A program made the position numbers and the translations under genes. 33,191 bases of DNA, from contig PKVZ01000025.1 of NCBI GenBank assembly GCA_003131635.1, forward strand, positions 1,169 to 34,359, in the 5' to 3' direction. The DNA comes from Acidobacteriaceae bacterium (lineage in GTDB: Bacteria > Acidobacteriota > Terriglobia > Terriglobales > Acidobacteriaceae). This document shows, piece by piece, positions 32,154-33,191 of the stretch. Every line of letters begins with the position of its first letter. The stretch's first letter is position 1. The notes beneath the pieces were generated by a model. The model had not been told where the DNA came from and ran no database searches. It saw only the letters and a program-made list of their open reading frames with translations.

Positions 32154-33191
32154 CTAACGCTTGGCAGGAAGGCTATTCACGAAGTCGCTGATCTGTGAGA
32201 TCACTTCCTCCTCGTTTGAGAGGAATATGAAGTGGGTGGCGTTGGGAATCACGATCACCTTTGCATGGGGCTGCTCCCGAAAGATAGCAATCTGCGCTTC
32301 TATGCGATCCGTTTCTGCGGCTCGATAGGCTGCGAGTTTTGCCGGGTCGCTCGTCTGACTTGGATAGGGAGCTGAAGGATAAGAAAAAATCGCTAGAAGG
32401 GGTGTATCGATGGAGTGGAAACGTTCTTCTTCGAGCATCACAGATTGCATTGCATACCCGTGCCCAAGCCACTCGCCGACCCTCCCGTCCTCACCGATAC
32501 GATAAAGCTGGCGCACCTCCGATTCGTGGATAATGCCACCGTAATAGCCTTTCATGTAACTCTGGAAGGCGGAAATGCTGGCAAGGTCGCTGGCTTTCGG
32601 AGAGGGGCCCGTTGCGCCTTCGACTTCGCCTCGAAGGTCGGCAAGGTTCACCTGAAAAAGCGCCATGTCCGTCAATGTCTTCGATATGAGGCCGTCATCG
32701 TAGAGGTTCTTTTGTAGTGCCGAAAGATCATCTTTGAGCTGCGCCAAAGCCGGTGTGTAGTCGCCATGCTTGGGGTTGTAGAGAGCGAAAGTGCCTCCGG
32801 CATCGAGATAGATGAGCGCTGCAGCGCGCCCTGGATGGTAGGTGGAGATGGCGCTCAGTTCTTCTCCTGCAATCGAATGCCCGACGAGGACAGGATCAGC
32901 GATGTGCAAGGCGTCAAGAACCGCGACGACATCATCTCCGAGCCGCCTTGCGTCAAAACCCGTTTGGGGCGCGGAAGACTGACCAAACCCGCGCCGTGTG
33001 ATCCCAATGACGTGATAATGCGCCGCGAGCTTCGGCCCTAAGCTGTCAAAAACGTGAGCGGTGCTTCCGCCACCTGCGAGAAGTACGAGGTTGCGTCCGG
33101 TTCCTCCCCAGTCGAGCACCTCGAGCTTTACATCTGGCTGAACGGTGACGAACTGGCTTTTGAGCGCAGTCTCGCCCTGAGACGAGGGACC
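32154..33191 (-). CDS. Alpha/beta hydrolase, partial at the right edge
   Basis: The frame is open to the window's end (the first visible codons read GPSSQGETALKSQFVTVQPD), so the start lies beyond it; an internal GTG near 33119 is not the start. At least 345 residues are visible. Motifs: NLVLLAGGGSTAHVF (oxyanion region), ITRRGFGQSS, nucleophile elbow VGHSIAGEE, a cap region of about 100 residues, acid candidate in LLAIFSYPSAPY, and His in NATHFIF. This fits a serine esterase/haloalkane-dehalogenase-like fold with a cap, but the substrate cannot be inferred. A leading signal peptide may lie beyond the edge. It is separated from the biosynthetic cluster by the FUSC pseudogene, and no operon link is evident. 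Confidence 0.88.
   Translation of the reverse strand, partial: GPSSQGETALKSQFVTVQPDVKLEVLDWGGTGRNLVLLAGGGSTAHVFDSLGPKLAAHYHVIGITRRGFGQSSAPQTGFDARRLGDDVVAVLDALHIADPVLVGHSIAGEELSAISTYHPGRAAALIYLDAGGTFALYNPKHGDYTPALAQLKDDLSALQKNLYDDGLISKTLTDMALFQVNLADLRGEVEGATGPSPKASDLASISAFQSYMKGYYGGIIHESEVRQLYRIGEDGRVGEWLGHGYAMQSVMLEEERFHSIDTPLLAIFSYPSAPYPSQTSDPAKLAAYRAAETDRIEAQIAIFREQPHAKVIVIPNATHFIFLSNEEEVISQISDFVNSLPAKR

Noticed and set aside
33042..33119. GTG start of the right-edge hydrolase at 33119
   Set aside because: The frame stays open to the window end with coherent family-like sequence, so the real start is outside.

Overview
The window looks like chromosomal DNA of a soil-type Acidobacteriota (class Terriglobia is my best guess). 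This is inference from gene content: many-fold choice-of-anchor D (ASH) surface proteins, a TonB-receptor remnant, an OprB-like porin, a PAS-HDOD signalling remnant, and moderately high G+C. I see no rRNA, tRNA, CRISPR array or insertion sequence.

Layout. (1) 1-4.3 kb is signalling and debris. It holds the N-terminal two thirds of a CheA kinase running off the left edge, a TonB-receptor fragment broken at both ends, and a PAS-HDOD gene meeting that fragment tail to tail. (2) 4.6-7.3 kb has an OprB-type porin, a small SnoaL/DUF4440 protein and a four-helix membrane protein. (3) 7.4-12.75 kb (minus strand) is a compact three-gene operon. Its first gene fuses an aldehyde-dehydrogenase-like domain to a divergent lysyl-tRNA-synthetase-like domain, followed by a DUF1254/DUF1214 protein and a sulfotransferase. 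This is the most unusual element of the window. (4) 13.5-19.7 kb (minus strand) encodes a seven-ASH-domain secreted protein with an embedded SGNH-like domain, a polysaccharide flippase-like protein and a beta-propeller protein. (5) 20.0-31.3 kb is a biosynthetic gene cluster. A plus-strand operon (flavin halogenase, free-standing carrier protein, two exosortase-A-type hydrolases) converges, with a 7-bp gap, on a minus-strand NRPS-PKS pair (C-A-MT-PCP, then KS-AT-PCP). (6) 31.5-33.2 kb has a FUSC-family transporter pseudogene and an alpha/beta hydrolase running off the right edge.

How the genes may work together. In the cluster, the NRPS adenylation pocket has Val-Asp where alpha-amino-acid domains have Asp first, so a beta-amino acid such as beta-alanine is plausible. 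The product would be methylated in the module, passed to the KS-AT-PCP protein, and possibly joined to an acyl group carried and halogenated on the free carrier protein. The AT domain has lost the segment carrying its catalytic His, and there is no thioesterase or reductase, so loading and release probably need partners in trans. The two hydrolases are release candidates. The sulfotransferase operon could make or decorate a sulfated or aldehyde-bearing metabolite, but no link to the NRPS-PKS cluster is shown by the sequence. All functions are read from motifs; no database search was run.
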